Below, in pieces: positions 1 to 9,356 of a stretch of DNA of 37,581 nucleotides. How positions within the stretch are numbered: position 1 is the stretch's first letter; every line of letters begins with the position of its first letter. The stretch is from an uncultured Eubacteriales bacterium. Lineage in GTDB: Bacteria > Bacillota > Sulfobacillia > UBA995 > UBA9673. The DNA lies in assembly GCA_913063835.1 (NCBI GenBank), contig CAJXZV010000010.1:1-37581 (forward strand), given 5' to 3'. A model generated the notes under the pieces. The model did not search any database. It was not told the DNA's origin and worked only from the letters and a program-made list of their open reading frames with translations. The translations under genes and the position numbers were made by a program.

Positions 1-60
1 CCAGGAGACTGCGTCCGATGTTCCGGACGGCGTTGACGAGTCCGAGGTGGACGAGGGCTC

Positions 61-64
<4 letters not shown>
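1..64 (-). CDS. FtsX/MacB-like ABC transporter permease, N-terminal fragment truncated by window edge
   Basis: Minus strand reads TTG AGA GCC CTC GTC CAC CTC GGA CTC GTC AAC GCC GTC CGG AAC ATC GGA CGC... = (M)RALVHLGLVNAVRNIGRSLL, typical permease N-terminus; TTGA overlap with the ATPase stop codon. Confidence 0.6.
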
Positions 65-801
<737 letters not shown>

Positions 802-1112
802 CCTCGGGCTCCCTCCCTTATCCGACCGCCGGACCTTCCTCCGACCGGCTCGTGGCGGTCCCCTCGGGGCCGGCCGCGGCCCGGGGTCGGGCTCCGGTCC
901 GGATCGGCCGCGGTCCCGCGCTTGTGGCCTTACGCATCTGCGGGTTTAGAGCCTGGGTGAGGGTTCACCTCTGGATGAAGTTGCCCGGCAGGCGCAGTTT
1001 CTTGCCGGACGCTGCCGGGCGCGGGCAGTCGAGGTCCGCCTCGAGGAGGCGGGCCTTTCCAGAACTCGCATGTCGTTTCCCGGAGCCGGTCCCGCCGGGC
1101 GGTCGCGCCGGG

Positions 1113-2123
1113 TCAGGACGGGCCGGCGCCTCCCAGCTCCTCCACCGCCGCAAGGAGCATCTCGAGGGGCTTCATGTCCGGCTGCGAGGCATGGAGGCGC
1201 CGGTAGACGGCGTCGAACTCCTCCGTCCGGTAGTCTCTGCCCATATCGTACAGCACGGGGGCTCCGAGGACCAGGGAGTTGTAGAACCGGCAGAGGTTCT
1301 CGAAGCCGCGGTAGACGAGGTCGAAGTCGTAGAGCGGTCTGCCCTTCCCGCGGAGGCGCACTCTTCCGTCGGCATCCGGCCAGGTGAAGGCCTTGATGAG
1401 GTCGATGAGGAGATGGGTCCCGGTCTCGTGACTCATGAGCTGGGTCAGCGTATCGAAGTCCTGGTAGGGGTAGAAGACGTTCCGGTCGTAGCCGAGCGAG
1501 TTGGCGTCCGGGCCGTTCTTGGTCGCGCTGACGAGGACGATCTGGTAGCGCGCGGCCCTGAACTCCAGGCCGGTGAAACGCTCCCAGGCCCCGATGACGT
1601 CGCGGCCGGCGAAGTGGCGGTCGAGGCGGGAGGCCACCTCCTCCATCCCCGGCCTCTCGGCCGGCCAGACCTCGGCTTCGTAGGTCGGGAAGTTCCGCAC
1701 GAAGAGGCGTCCGAGCCGGGCTATGGGGCCCCGGAAGCCGGCGCCCGCGGCCAGCCACCGCTCATCGACCGTCTCGACCCAGTCCTCACAGAGCCGCCTC
1801 AAAGGGGCCCGGTAGCGGCCGAGGAAGGCCTGCGGGTCACCGGCCAGGGCCCGGTCGAGCCGCTCGAAGTACTCCCGGATGGCCGGCACCGTATCGAGGT
1901 TGAGGTAGGAGGGGAGGAAGATGACGGGCAGGACCAGGGGACCGGCGCGGCCGTCCCCGAAGGTCAGAGGGTCCCGGAGCTCCGCGAGAAGGGCCCGGTC
2001 CTCGGCGGTCACCGTGTGCCGGTACCGCTCCCCGTAGTCGCTCTCGAACCCCACTCCGGCGACGGCCATGAGGTGGAAGGCGTAGTTGGGCCCCTTCTCG
2101 ACGACAGCTTCTATCGGTTTCAC
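1113..2123 (-). CDS. Uncharacterised protein with HExxxH motif (possible metal-dependent hydrolase)
   Basis: 336 aa ORF in the same direction as the upstream GH31 gene; contains LTQLMSHETGTHLLIDLI. No family recognised. Start GTG. Confidence 0.7.
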   Translation of the reverse strand: MKPIEAVVEKGPNYAFHLMAVAGVGFESDYGERYRHTVTAEDRALLAELRDPLTFGDGRAGPLVLPVIFLPSYLNLDTVPAIREYFERLDRALAGDPQAFLGRYRAPLRRLCEDWVETVDERWLAAGAGFRGPIARLGRLFVRNFPTYEAEVWPAERPGMEEVASRLDRHFAGRDVIGAWERFTGLEFRAARYQIVLVSATKNGPDANSLGYDRNVFYPYQDFDTLTQLMSHETGTHLLIDLIKAFTWPDADGRVRLRGKGRPLYDFDLVYRGFENLCRFYNSLVLGAPVLYDMGRDYRTEEFDAVYRRLHASQPDMKPLEMLLAAVEELGGAGPS

Positions 2124-2143
2124 CCGGCTTCAGTCACTCCTAT

Positions 2144-2167
2144 CCTTCCTTCGGTCCTTCCTTCGGT
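2144..2167. repeat. Perfect 12-bp tandem repeat CCTTCCTTCGGT x2
   Basis: CCTTCCTTCGGT at 2144-2155 and 2156-2167, in the leader of the minus-strand gene 1113-2123. Confidence 0.9.
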
Positions 2168-2275
2168 GGGTCGGCTGTCAAGCGCCACCGACCGGAGTCC
2201 TCGTCACCCGAAACCCGAACACCGACAATCTGCGCGTCTACCCAGACACCGGCGACCTGGGCCTCCGTCACGGGG

Positions 2276-4633
2276 TCACTCTCCCAACAGTCCCTCGGCC
2301 TCGAGGTTCCGGACGAGCTCCAGCCCTGCCGCCGAGCCCTCCGCGAAGAAGACGGCCGGCTGTCCGATGGGGGCGGACACGGTCACCGTCAGCCCCCCGT
2401 CACCATCGGTCGACCCGTAGACTTCCCCCGTCCAGAGGTGGACCCAGCGCCCCCGCGGGAGGTAGACCTCTACTTCCCCGCGGCCCGGGTCGAGGACCGG
2501 GGCCACCAGGAGCTCCGAGCCGACCAGGAACTCCTCGTAAGAGATGCCGTAGACGTTCGGGTCGTCCGGATAGTGGACGAAGAGGTGGCGCACGACAGGG
2601 AGTCCCGTCTCGGCCGCCTCGGCCACCAGGCGCTTGCGGTAGGAGGCCCACGCCCTGTAGACCCGGGCCATCCGGTCGAACTGGGCCATCGTCTCCTCGT
2701 CCGTGTAGAACTGGACGTTGTCCTCCGGCCGGTTGCCTTCGTGCGTCCGGTAGACGACGGTGAAGGCGCTGAGTTCCATCCACCTCATCAGGAGCTCCTT
2801 GGACCGGTGGTAGTTCCTGATGGGATTGGTCACGGCCGTGTAGCCGCCGATGTCGCTGTGGTTGAAGGCGAAGCCCGAGAGCCCGCTCGAGAGAAGGGCC
2901 GTCACGGCCGACTTGATGCCGTCGAACCGGTCCCAGCTCACGAGCTGGTCGCCCGTCCAGAAGAGCGTGGCATACTGCGGGCTGCGCGAGAAGCCCGAAC
3001 GCATGAAGAAGACGTATTCGTCCTGCCCTTCGGGCCCCTCCGCCGCCTCCACCTCCTCGACCACCTCCCGGTTGAGCCTGGCCCAGAGTTCCGGGTAGAG
3101 GTTGTGGACCCGGGCGGCAGGCTCGCCGGAGTGGAGGACGGCGTCGTAGGGGAGGGCCTCACCGAAGTCGGCCATCCAGCCGCTGGCTCCTGCGCCCACG
3201 ACCTCCTCCCGGATGATGCCCTTCATCCACTCCCAAGCGGCCGGGTCGGTGAGGTCGAGAAGCCCGGCCGAGAAGTCGGTGTTCCGGATGAGGTAGGGCT
3301 CGCCGTCGGCGTTCTCGACGAACAGGCCGAGGGCAAGGGCCTCCTGGAAGAGGTTGCGCTCCACGCCGGGCTTTTCCGAGACGTCCGCCAGGAAGGGGCT
3401 CACATAGGTCATGACCCTGATGCCGCGAGAGTCGAGGTCGGCAACGAGTCCGTCCCAGCCCGGGTAGTGGTCCTCATCGAGCTCCCAGTTCCACCAGAGC
3501 TGTTTGCCGAAGCTGGTCACCCGCTGGCCCACCCAGTCCTGGAGCCAGAAGGCGGCCACGGGCGTGCCCCGGGCCTCCAGGTCGGCCAGGACCCGGCGCA
3601 CCTTTGCCGTGCCGCCCTGCATCCCTACCACGGCTCCTTCGAGTACCCAGTCGGGGAGGGGGCGCATCCGCCCGGCGTATTCGGTGTACTCACGGATGAG
3701 GTCGGGCGGGGTCTCTCCGTAGAGGATGCGGCCGGCCATCGTGTTCGCGAAGAGGCGGACCTGGACCCGGTCCGGCCTGCGCAGGTCGAAGACCACATGC
3801 TCGGAGTTCTCGAGGAACAGCGAGCGCAGGCGGGAGGTGATGTAGTGGGGCACGGCGGCGTAGGTGGTGTGCCAGGCCCCGCCGGCGCCGGCCGTGAGGT
3901 CGGCCCCGAGGGTTATCGGCTGGGCCCCGCGCCCTATCCCCTGCTCCGTGACGAAGATGGGGAGCCAGCGCCCCTTCATGTCGAGGTGGGTGAACTGCTC
4001 GCCGAACCCGAAGAAGTGTTCGTCGGGGTCCGAGGCGTAGGTGAGGAAGGTGCGGTTCATGGCGCCGTTGTGGATTTCCAGCTCGAAGGCTAGTTGGTTC
4101 TCGTCCACGGCGGTGAAGGTCAGGGTGTAGGTGGTGTGCGGCGGCCGTTCGGCCCGTCCGGGGCCGGCGTCCAGGCGGCCCCGGATGACCAGGCCGTCGC
4201 GTGGACCGGCGCCAGCCTCTCCGGACGAGAGGGTGATGCTGTCGACGGTCTGGTGGGCGAGGACCTCTCGGAGGGAATCCTTGACGGTGAAGTGGCCCCT
4301 CGATTCGGTGACGGTCTCCACGCCCCGGGCGGCGGCGATGAACGACCGGCCGGGAAGGGTGGCCCAGAGGACCTTCTCGGGGGCGTCGCCGTGGACCACC
4401 TGTAGCCGTCCCCCGTCGCCGTCGTCCCAGGTCACGATGAACGGACCGACCTGGTAATCGGTCCCGGGCAGGACTGCCGGCTCGAAGGTCAGGGTCCCCG
4501 AGACCTGCCTGCGGGCGTACAGGTCGACCCCCCAGCGGGCGGCGGCCAGGGCCGAGGCGGACAGCACCACGGCCGCGATGACGCCGACCACCAGCTTGCC
4601 CAGGGTCTTCAGGATGCGCACCGTCTTCCTCAT
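2276..4633 (-). CDS. GH31 family glycoside hydrolase, YihQ (sulfoquinovosidase)-like, membrane anchored or secreted
   Basis: 785 aa; FWLQDWVGQRVTSFGKQLWWNW, GWMADFGEALPYDA (nucleophile Asp), FWTGDQ (acid/base Asp), NHSDIGGY, RTHEGNRP all match YihQ-type GH31; N-terminal hydrophobic helix VVGVIAAVVLSASALAAA. Confidence 0.92.
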   Translation of the reverse strand: MRKTVRILKTLGKLVVGVIAAVVLSASALAAARWGVDLYARRQVSGTLTFEPAVLPGTDYQVGPFIVTWDDGDGGRLQVVHGDAPEKVLWATLPGRSFIAAARGVETVTESRGHFTVKDSLREVLAHQTVDSITLSSGEAGAGPRDGLVIRGRLDAGPGRAERPPHTTYTLTFTAVDENQLAFELEIHNGAMNRTFLTYASDPDEHFFGFGEQFTHLDMKGRWLPIFVTEQGIGRGAQPITLGADLTAGAGGAWHTTYAAVPHYITSRLRSLFLENSEHVVFDLRRPDRVQVRLFANTMAGRILYGETPPDLIREYTEYAGRMRPLPDWVLEGAVVGMQGGTAKVRRVLADLEARGTPVAAFWLQDWVGQRVTSFGKQLWWNWELDEDHYPGWDGLVADLDSRGIRVMTYVSPFLADVSEKPGVERNLFQEALALGLFVENADGEPYLIRNTDFSAGLLDLTDPAAWEWMKGIIREEVVGAGASGWMADFGEALPYDAVLHSGEPAARVHNLYPELWARLNREVVEEVEAAEGPEGQDEYVFFMRSGFSRSPQYATLFWTGDQLVSWDRFDGIKSAVTALLSSGLSGFAFNHSDIGGYTAVTNPIRNYHRSKELLMRWMELSAFTVVYRTHEGNRPEDNVQFYTDEETMAQFDRMARVYRAWASYRKRLVAEAAETGLPVVRHLFVHYPDDPNVYGISYEEFLVGSELLVAPVLDPGRGEVEVYLPRGRWVHLWTGEVYGSTDGDGGLTVTVSAPIGQPAVFFAEGSAAGLELVRNLEAEGLLGE

Positions 4634-4728
4634 CTCCTTGCCTTGGCCGGGTCGCCGTCATTCCTTTGCCGTCACCGCAGGTTGCCCTTCGAGGTTCCTC
4701 ACGTCGGCGTGGTTCCTTATTCGGCAGG

Positions 4729-4762
4729 CGCCGATAGTCCCCTCGGCGCTGGCCGCCGATAG
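4729..4762. repeat. Direct repeat CGCCGATAG x2, centre spacing 25 bp, in divergent intergenic region
   Basis: CGCCGATAG at 4729-4737 and 4754-4762 between the divergent GH31 and M28 genes. Confidence 0.5.
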
Positions 4763-4868
4763 AAGATTCCAAGGAGAACATCCCCCACCTGGTGAAATAT
4801 GCCGACGGTGTGCGCTCCGAGGACGGAGGGAGACCGGCGCATAGACGAGGGCAAGGGGGAGTCGGCGC

Positions 4869-6131
4869 ATGGACGAGGACAGGGGCGACACCGGCGCAGC
4901 CGTGGGCGGCGGCTCTAGAGCGCCCGCCGCCGACGCCGAGGTCAAGAGAAGTGTCGAGACGTGGCTGGGCCACATCAAGGTGCTGGCCGGAGATATCGGG
5001 GCCCGCCTTCCGACCTCCGAAGGCGAGGCGCGGGCTCTGGACTACTGTGAACGGATTCTCCGGGAGGCGGGCCTCAGGCCCAGGACGGACTCCTTCGTGA
5101 GTACGGGTTCTGTCTTCAGACCGCACCTTCCCGCGGCGGCGGGCTTCCTCCTGGCCTTCGTCCTCTACCCCGTGGCCCCTCCTCTGACGGCCTGTGCCGC
5201 GGCGGCTCTGGCGGCTTTCTCCCTCTTCTGTGAGGTCCGGGAACTCACCCTGCGGTCAAACCCGCTCCGCGCGCTCCTCCCGCACAGACCGAGCCGCAAC
5301 GTCTTCGCCGTGGTCGAGCCTTCGGAGGCCGTCCGGCGCGACATCGTCCTCATCGGACACGTCGACACCCAGAGGACTCCGGTCATCTTCAGGTCACCCG
5401 GCTGGATGCGGGCCTACCGGGTCTACTCGGTCCTGGCCTTCGCCTCGTTCGCCCTCCAGTCCCTTGCCTATCTCGGCGGGGCCGTCTTCGGCTGGAGCTG
5501 GGCCTGGCCGGCGTCGGGGGCGGCCGCCGTGTCGGCCGTCCTCCTCATCGCCCTCTGCCTTGAGGCCGAGGCCAGCCCCTCCACCACGGGGGCCAACGAC
5601 AACGCGACCGGGGCGGGCCTGGTTCTCACTCTGGCCGGCGAGCTGGCCTCGAGGCCCCTCTCGTGGTCGAGGGTGTGGTGTCTGTGCACCGGGTGTGAGG
5701 AGGCGGTCCACGAGGGGGCCAAGGCCTTCTTCGCCGCCCACCGGGGGCGGATGCCCAACCCGAAGGCGGTGGCCTTCGAGATGCTCGGGTGCGACGGGCC
5801 GGCCTGGGTCGTGAAGGAGGGTTTCGTCCTCCCGCTCTGGAGCGACCCGGGGCTCCGCCGGCTGGCCGCGCGGGTGGCGGCCGAGAACCCGGAGCTGGGC
5901 GCGCGCCCCGCGCACCTCAGCGGCGGGGTGACGGAGATGTCCGACGCCATCCTGGCCGGGGTCCCGGCCATCACCGTCATCGGCCTCACCCCGGAGGGGA
6001 CGGCCCCGCACTGGCACCGCCCGTCGGACACCGTCGAAAAGATGGACCCCGGGGCCATGGCCCGGAACTACCTCTTCGTCCGGGCCCTGCTCGAAGCCAT
6101 GGACACGCCCGAACTCGAGCCGGCGGGGTGA
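4869..6131 (+). CDS. M28-family-like zinc peptidase with internal transmembrane segments
   Basis: IGHVDTQR, ANDNATGAG, GCEEAVHEGAKAFF and APHWHRPSDTVEKM fit M28 metal ligands; hydrophobic insertions in the middle. Confidence 0.85.
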   Translation: MDEDRGDTGAAVGGGSRAPAADAEVKRSVETWLGHIKVLAGDIGARLPTSEGEARALDYCERILREAGLRPRTDSFVSTGSVFRPHLPAAAGFLLAFVLYPVAPPLTACAAAALAAFSLFCEVRELTLRSNPLRALLPHRPSRNVFAVVEPSEAVRRDIVLIGHVDTQRTPVIFRSPGWMRAYRVYSVLAFASFALQSLAYLGGAVFGWSWAWPASGAAAVSAVLLIALCLEAEASPSTTGANDNATGAGLVLTLAGELASRPLSWSRVWCLCTGCEEAVHEGAKAFFAAHRGRMPNPKAVAFEMLGCDGPAWVVKEGFVLPLWSDPGLRRLAARVAAENPELGARPAHLSGGVTEMSDAILAGVPAITVIGLTPEGTAPHWHRPSDTVEKMDPGAMARNYLFVRALLEAMDTPELEPAG

Positions 6132-6271
6132 GCTCGTCTCCTTCTTTGCTTTCCTCTCGCTAGTCTTCGGTCTTTCCTGTTCTCTCCGCCTTTCCTGACG
6201 CTTCTCTCTGTGGACCACGCTGTTTCCGTGGTCCGGAGTGAGACCCTCGCCGACCGGCCGGTTCGCCGGAT

Positions 6272-6288
6272 GTCTCGTTGTGCAAGAC
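6272..6288. promoter_or_regulatory. Imperfect palindrome GTCTCG-TTGTG-CAAGAC, candidate IclR operator
   Basis: 17-bp imperfect inverted repeat about 130 bp upstream of the iclR start; CGTTGTG core recurs inverted (CACAACG) at 6388-6394. Confidence 0.3.
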
Positions 6289-6416
6289 GGATATGTCACC
6301 TCGCGGGACCGCCGCGGAAGGGCGCGGCCGGTCCGAGGGCGAAGGCGGCCTAGGCCAAACACTAGACGGCCGTCCTGCCTGGCGAGACACAACGGCTTCC
6401 CTGGGAGCGGATTTCC

Positions 6417-7280
6417 GTGCGGCAGCGGAGAGCCAAGTACGAGTACTACCGGGTGGTCGCGGTGGAAAGGGCCCTGGAGCTTCTGCGTATCTTCGCGCAG
6501 GACCGGGCCGAGCTGACCTTGGCTCAGATGGCCGAACGCATCGGGCTGCACAAGAGCACGGTCCACCGCCTTGCGCTCACCCTCGAGAAGGCCGGTTTCC
6601 TGCGTCGCAGCCCCACGACCGGCGCCTACAGTCTCGGGCTCAAGCTCCTCGAGTTGGGGGCGGTGGTCCTCAACAGCCTGGAGCTCCGGACCCAGGCACG
6701 TCCCCACCTGGAGAGGTTGCGCCGAGACACCGGCTGCACCGTGCACCTCGGCATCCTGGATGCGGGCGAAGTGGTCTACATCGACAAGATCGAGGGCGAC
6801 ACCCCGGTGCGCATCTACTCCCAGGTGGGCCGACGGGCGCCGGCGCACTGCACCGGGCTGGGGAAGGCCCTGCTCGCCTTCCAGCCCGCGTCTTCGGTCC
6901 GCGAGCTGGCGGCCGCCCAGGGGCTCAGACGCTACACCCCGGAAACGATAGTCACCGTCTCCGACCTGATGTCCGAACTCGAGCGGGTGCGCCGGCGCGG
7001 CTACGCCGTGGACATGGCCGAGCACGAGCCGCTCGTCCACTGCGTGTCCGCACCCATCCGTGATCACAATTCCGAGGTCATCGCCGCCGTGAGCATCACC
7101 CTGATCGTCCCCTCCCTTTCCGCGGCCGAGGTGGAACGGTACGCCGGCGCGGTGGTGGCCACGGCCCTGGCGATATCCAGGGACATGGGGTGGGCTTCCG
7201 GCGCGGAGGCCGCCGCGACCAGCCCCGCGGCAGGAGCGACCCGCGGGGGTGGCCGGAGTTGTGGAGGTCCCTTGCTTTGA
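6417..7280 (+). CDS. IclR family transcriptional regulator
   Basis: N-terminal wHTH (ERALELLRIFAQDRAELTLAQMAERIGLHKSTVHRLALTLEKAGFLRR) and IclR effector domain (VHLGILDAGEVVYIDKIEGD, HCTGLGKALLA). GTG start. Confidence 0.95.
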   Translation: MRQRRAKYEYYRVVAVERALELLRIFAQDRAELTLAQMAERIGLHKSTVHRLALTLEKAGFLRRSPTTGAYSLGLKLLELGAVVLNSLELRTQARPHLERLRRDTGCTVHLGILDAGEVVYIDKIEGDTPVRIYSQVGRRAPAHCTGLGKALLAFQPASSVRELAAAQGLRRYTPETIVTVSDLMSELERVRRRGYAVDMAEHEPLVHCVSAPIRDHNSEVIAAVSITLIVPSLSAAEVERYAGAVVATALAISRDMGWASGAEAAATSPAAGATRGGGRSCGGPLL

Positions 7281-8341
7281 AGAACACAGCCGTCACCGTC
7301 AAGAAGATGCTGCGGCCAGGGTGGGGTTCTTCCGCCACCCTGGCGGTGGCCTCGGTCGTCCTCTCTCTTGCCGCGCTCTGCGTGTGCAGCTTTCTCGCGG
7401 GCGCCAGCCCCTTGAAGGTGATGACCGCTCTTTTCGAGGGTGCCCTTCGGGGCAGGTACGCGCTTGTCACCACCCTGTCGGAGTGGGTGGCCATGACCCT
7501 CTGCGGGCTGGCCGTCCTCATCCCGTACCGGGCCGGCTTCTTCAACGTCGGAGGACAGGGCCAGCTCGAAGTGGGAGCCATAGCGGCGGCCGCGGTGGCC
7601 TTGTCGCTGACCGCCCCGCGGCCCCTGGTCGTACTTGTCGCCCTGCTGGCGGCGGTGGCCGCCGGCATCCTGGTCGTCAGCGTTCCTCTCGTCCTTCGGC
7701 TGCGCCGCGGGGCCAGCGAGGTCACCACCACCATCATGATGAACTTCGCCTGTGTCCAGTTCATGTACGCCATGGTCACCGGGCCCCTCAAGGACCCCGA
7801 ATCCTGGTACGGCACGACTCCCGCCGTGCCTGAAATGTGCCGGCTGCCCTCGTTCCCTCCCGGCACCGAGATTCCGGTGGGCACATGGGTGGCCGTTCTC
7901 ATCACCGTCGGCGCGGCGTGGCTGATGAGCTCCACCGTGTTCGGTCTGCACCTGCGGGCGGTGGGGGGCAACCGGCCGGCGGCGGTCGCGGCCGGCATAC
8001 CGGCTGAGCGCGTGTTCACCAAGGCCGTCCTTATGGGGGCGGCCCTGGCCGGCTTGGCCGGCGGACTCCAGTTGCTCGGGTACACCTTCCGCGTCGCGGA
8101 GGGCTGGTCCAAGTCGTGGGGCATGGTGGGCATCCCCATCGCCCTCTTGGGGGGCAACCCGCTGGGAGTCCTCGTGGTGGGACTGCTCTTCGCCATCCTG
8201 GAGACCGGATCCCGTTCCATGCAGGCCCTCACCGGGGTGCCGGCGGCTCTCATCTATCTTTTCCAAGGTCTGCCAGTACTCATCTACTTGGGCTTGAGGG
8301 CCAGCGCCTGGTACTCGCGCTGGGCCCGGGCGGCCCGGTAA
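7277..8341 (+). CDS. BMP-type (nucleoside/basic membrane protein family) ABC transporter permease
   Basis: Multi-TM; YRAGFFNVGGQGQLEVGAIAA, RGASEVTTTIMMNF, GLQLLGYTFRVAEGWSKSWGMVGIPIALLGGNPLGVL; TTGA start/stop overlap with iclR (ORF track start 7190 is an over-extension). Confidence 0.9.
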   Translation: MKNTAVTVKKMLRPGWGSSATLAVASVVLSLAALCVCSFLAGASPLKVMTALFEGALRGRYALVTTLSEWVAMTLCGLAVLIPYRAGFFNVGGQGQLEVGAIAAAAVALSLTAPRPLVVLVALLAAVAAGILVVSVPLVLRLRRGASEVTTTIMMNFACVQFMYAMVTGPLKDPESWYGTTPAVPEMCRLPSFPPGTEIPVGTWVAVLITVGAAWLMSSTVFGLHLRAVGGNRPAAVAAGIPAERVFTKAVLMGAALAGLAGGLQLLGYTFRVAEGWSKSWGMVGIPIALLGGNPLGVLVVGLLFAILETGSRSMQALTGVPAALIYLFQGLPVLIYLGLRASAWYSRWARAAR

Positions 8342-8346
8342 GGACG

Positions 8347-9267
8347 GTGTGGGCGTTGGAAGTCCAGTGGTGGGCCGACTTCCTCTCGGCGGTCCTGCGG
8401 GCGGCGACCCCGCTCGTCTTCTGCGCGCTGGGCGTCCTGGTGTGCGGGCGCGCCGGCATCCTGAACATCGGTGTGGAAGGTTCCATGCTGGTCGGGGCCT
8501 TGGCCGCCGTCCTGGCGGCGGTCTATTCGGGAGACCCCTGGATGGGCGTTGTCGGCGCCCTGGGCGTGGGGTTGGCGGCCGGTCTGGTCCTGACCCTTCT
8601 CACCGTGTATCTGCCGACCGACCAGGTCGTCACAGGCATCGCCTTCAACCTCGTGTGCCTGGGAGTGACGAGCTTCATATACAAGCTCCTGGTCCTGGGC
8701 GGGGTGCAGTTGATGGCTCCCGCGCTCAGAGCCGCCCAGGACGCCGAGGGAGCGGTCTCTCTCGCCGGTCTCGCGGCCGCGGTCACCCCTCTCACCTGGA
8801 TCGCCCTCTTCCTGGTCGCGGTGAGCTGGGTCTTCCTGTTCCGGACGGGGCCGGGTCTTCTGTGGCGTTCCGTGGGCGAGAGCGCATGGGCGTCCCATGC
8901 CGCCGGTCTCAACGTCTTCCGGGTGAGGACCGTGGCCGTGGTGGTGGGCAGCCTTCTCAGCGCTCTGGGAGGGGCCGCTCTCACCCTGGGCTGGGTGCCC
9001 ACGTTCACCGACAACATGACCATGGGCCGGGGCTTCATAGCCCTGGCGGCCGTTTACTTCGGACGGTGGCACCCCGGCCTCGCGCTGGCGGCCTGCCTGC
9101 TCTTCGGGGCGGGGGAGGCCTTGGCCTTCCGGGCCCAGGCCCTGGGGACAGGGCTCAACCCCTACTACTATCTGATGCTGCCGTACGTCGTCACCCTCAT
9201 GGCCGTGGCCGCGATGGGACGGTCGGTGGAGCCGCGCGACACGGGCAAGCCCTACGCGAGGAGGTGA
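8347..9267 (+). CDS. BMP-type ABC transporter permease, second subunit
   Basis: Multi-TM; CGRAGILNIGVEGSMLVGALAAVL, TDQVVTGIAFNLVCLGVTSFIY; GTG start after the previous stop. Confidence 0.9.
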   Translation: MWALEVQWWADFLSAVLRAATPLVFCALGVLVCGRAGILNIGVEGSMLVGALAAVLAAVYSGDPWMGVVGALGVGLAAGLVLTLLTVYLPTDQVVTGIAFNLVCLGVTSFIYKLLVLGGVQLMAPALRAAQDAEGAVSLAGLAAAVTPLTWIALFLVAVSWVFLFRTGPGLLWRSVGESAWASHAAGLNVFRVRTVAVVVGSLLSALGGAALTLGWVPTFTDNMTMGRGFIALAAVYFGRWHPGLALAACLLFGAGEALAFRAQALGTGLNPYYYLMLPYVVTLMAVAAMGRSVEPRDTGKPYARR

Positions 9268-9356
9268 GGAGCAGGCTGCTCGGGGGTTGCCTGCCCTGGG
9301 ATCCGAGACCGAGTCTCAAGGAACGGAACCGAGTCCGAATGTCGAGGAGGGTTACG

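Noticed and set aside
852-2420. 522-aa plus-strand ORF
   Set aside because: Spans an intergenic gap and the antisense of 1113-2123; no domain signature.
2438-4093. 551-aa plus-strand ORF
   Set aside because: Antisense to the GH31 gene whose motifs are unambiguous.
6212-6234. GGACCACG-N7-CGTGGTCC hairpin as an intrinsic terminator of the M28 gene
   Set aside because: Only an 8-bp stem and no U-tract follows on either strand; function unclear.
5394-7067. 557-aa minus-strand ORF
   Set aside because: Antisense to the M28 and IclR genes; compositional artefact.
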